The notes under the pieces were generated by a model. That model was not told the DNA's origin and did not search any database. It worked only from the letters and a program-made list of their open reading frames with translations. A DNA stretch of 64,000 bases from Megaustenia siamemsis (lineage: Eukaryota > Mollusca > Gastropoda > Stylommatophora > Ariophantidae), in the NCBI GenBank assembly GCA_032433765.1, contig JAVIAB010000139.1, forward strand, positions 39,763,608 to 39,827,607, in the 5' to 3' direction. Positions 63,044-64,000 of the stretch are shown here, piece after piece; the first letter of the stretch is position 1; every line of letters starts with the position of its first letter. A program made the position numbers and the translations under genes.

Positions 63044-63529
63044 GTTGTTTTACTTCCAAATTTACTGCTTATTAGATTTTATTAATATTTATGAAATTTG
63101 TGAATTTATAATAATAATAATATATAATTTAAAAATTTCAGTTTCAGCATTATTTCTTAAGTAAAATTAGTCTGAACAGAAAGAATAAATATATATATAT
63201 TATATTACATGAAACTAATTAGACTTCATCTGTCACACTAAGCACTAGTCTTTGCATCATTTAAAAACAATTTATAGTCTATTCATTTGATGAAAATAAT
63301 CATCCATTACAATATGTATATATACCACATGAGAAATCTCTTTGAAATCATAGTACAAATATCATGTTTGAGAAAATACAATTTAACTTTCCATATTATC
63401 AGTTATCCAAACCAGCTACACATTTCACAAAAGCTCTTTTTAGGTTAAGCTAGAGCAATGGGAAGTTATTCCACACAAAAAAATAGTTTCTGGTGACAGA
63501 TGTGTAAGCAGGTGCATTGACAAGATGCA
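63044..63529. other. Intron after exon 17
   Basis: AT-rich with short (TAA)n and (TA)n tracts (63107-63124, 63188-63203). The following laminin IV type A exon is not in the window. Confidence 0.5.
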
Positions 63530-63920
63530 AAATTCAACTCCTCTTCTTCTACCTTTCAACTCCCTGTGAAGCATCGGTCTTCAACAAACACTTTCCAAGC
63601 TATTCTGTTGCTTGTCATTCTTTTAAGATCATTCCATGTCTTCCCCATCATCTTCATCTCTGCTTCCATCTGTCTTCTCCAAGAACATTTTGGTCTTCCT
63701 CCCTGTCTTTCCCTTGGAGATTAAAAAAAAGGGCCTTTCGTATAATACTCTTGGTTGGCTTCTGCAATGTGTGTCCTATCCAACACAATCATCTTCATTG
63801 TAAATCTTTATCCACTGCTATTTGACTGGTACTTTTCCATAATTCTGTGTTAGTGATTTTGTCCTGCCATTTCCATCTTTTTATTCTGCGCAAGCATCCA
63901 TTGGGCATGGCACTGGCTAT
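63530..63920 (-). mobile_element. LINE 3' fragment, family L-I
   Basis: Minus strand: [71 protein letters not shown], then AGAAGAAGAGG. The same family as 56890-57335, opposite orientation. Confidence 0.85.
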
Positions 63921-64000
63921 CCTGCACTGTAGAAAACATAAGCAGCAAAAATTTCATAAACATGGCAAAATTCAATTTCTGGTGCATTATTTCTCAGTAT

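Overview
This window is animal nuclear DNA. Coding sequence is split into short exons by GT..AG introns, the intergenic composition is AT-rich, and the introns are packed with LINEs, tRNA-derived SINEs, a Penelope-like element and Tc1/mariner elements. One host gene runs along the + strand through the whole window. Seventeen exons (2211 nt, 737 codons, every phase compatible, no stop or frameshift) encode the middle of a laminin alpha chain of the alpha-3/alpha-5 class (vertebrate LAMA5, insect LanA). Both ends of the gene lie outside the window. The species cannot be fixed from the sequence. The mix of many RTE-like LINE families, tRNA SINEs and microsatellite-tailed elements would fit a mollusc (perhaps a cephalopod) or another invertebrate; this is a weak inference.

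Host gene layout: exons 1-11 (2038-38022) encode the C-terminal part of the large internal globular domain (domain IV-1/L4b-like), exons 12-16 (39818-57685) encode four complete laminin-type EGF modules and the start of a fifth, and exon 17 (62900-63043) opens the laminin IV type A domain. Introns range from 556 to 7643 bp, and only about 3.5% of the window is coding.

Intron layout. Family letters are mine. L-A, L-A2, L-B, L-C, L-D, L-G, L-H, L-I and L-K are LINEs with an RTE-like reverse transcriptase and basic C-terminal tail, mostly 5'-truncated. L-E, L-J and L-L carry an RNase H domain. L-N ends in a CxxC zinc-finger-like tail. Intron 2 holds a 2.1-kb Tc1/mariner-type element with 113-bp inverted repeats (4873-6985) and a 2.9-kb L-B copy split by a SINE. 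Intron 6 holds a nearly complete but dead Penelope-like element with RT, GIY-YIG and a hammerhead-like motif (24100-28080). Intron 12 holds an RNase H LINE and a LINE flanked by ~98-bp direct repeats next to exon 13. Intron 13 holds an intact mariner with an open 356-codon transposase (47279-48617) sitting in a (TA)n tract. Intron 15 has a SINE inserted in a 39-40-bp tandem array, followed by an unclassified repeat. Intron 16 has three LINEs nested inside each other.

How it fits together: the laminin exons are the only sequence under evident coding constraint. Almost everything else recognisable is mobile DNA at different ages, from unreadable LINE remnants to the apparently young mariner. 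Several insertions keep target duplications, tails and nesting order, so relative insertion order can be read. Features I could not classify (repeats X, Y, the TTAA element Z, SINE S2, and the 52.3-54.1 kb block) are listed separately.
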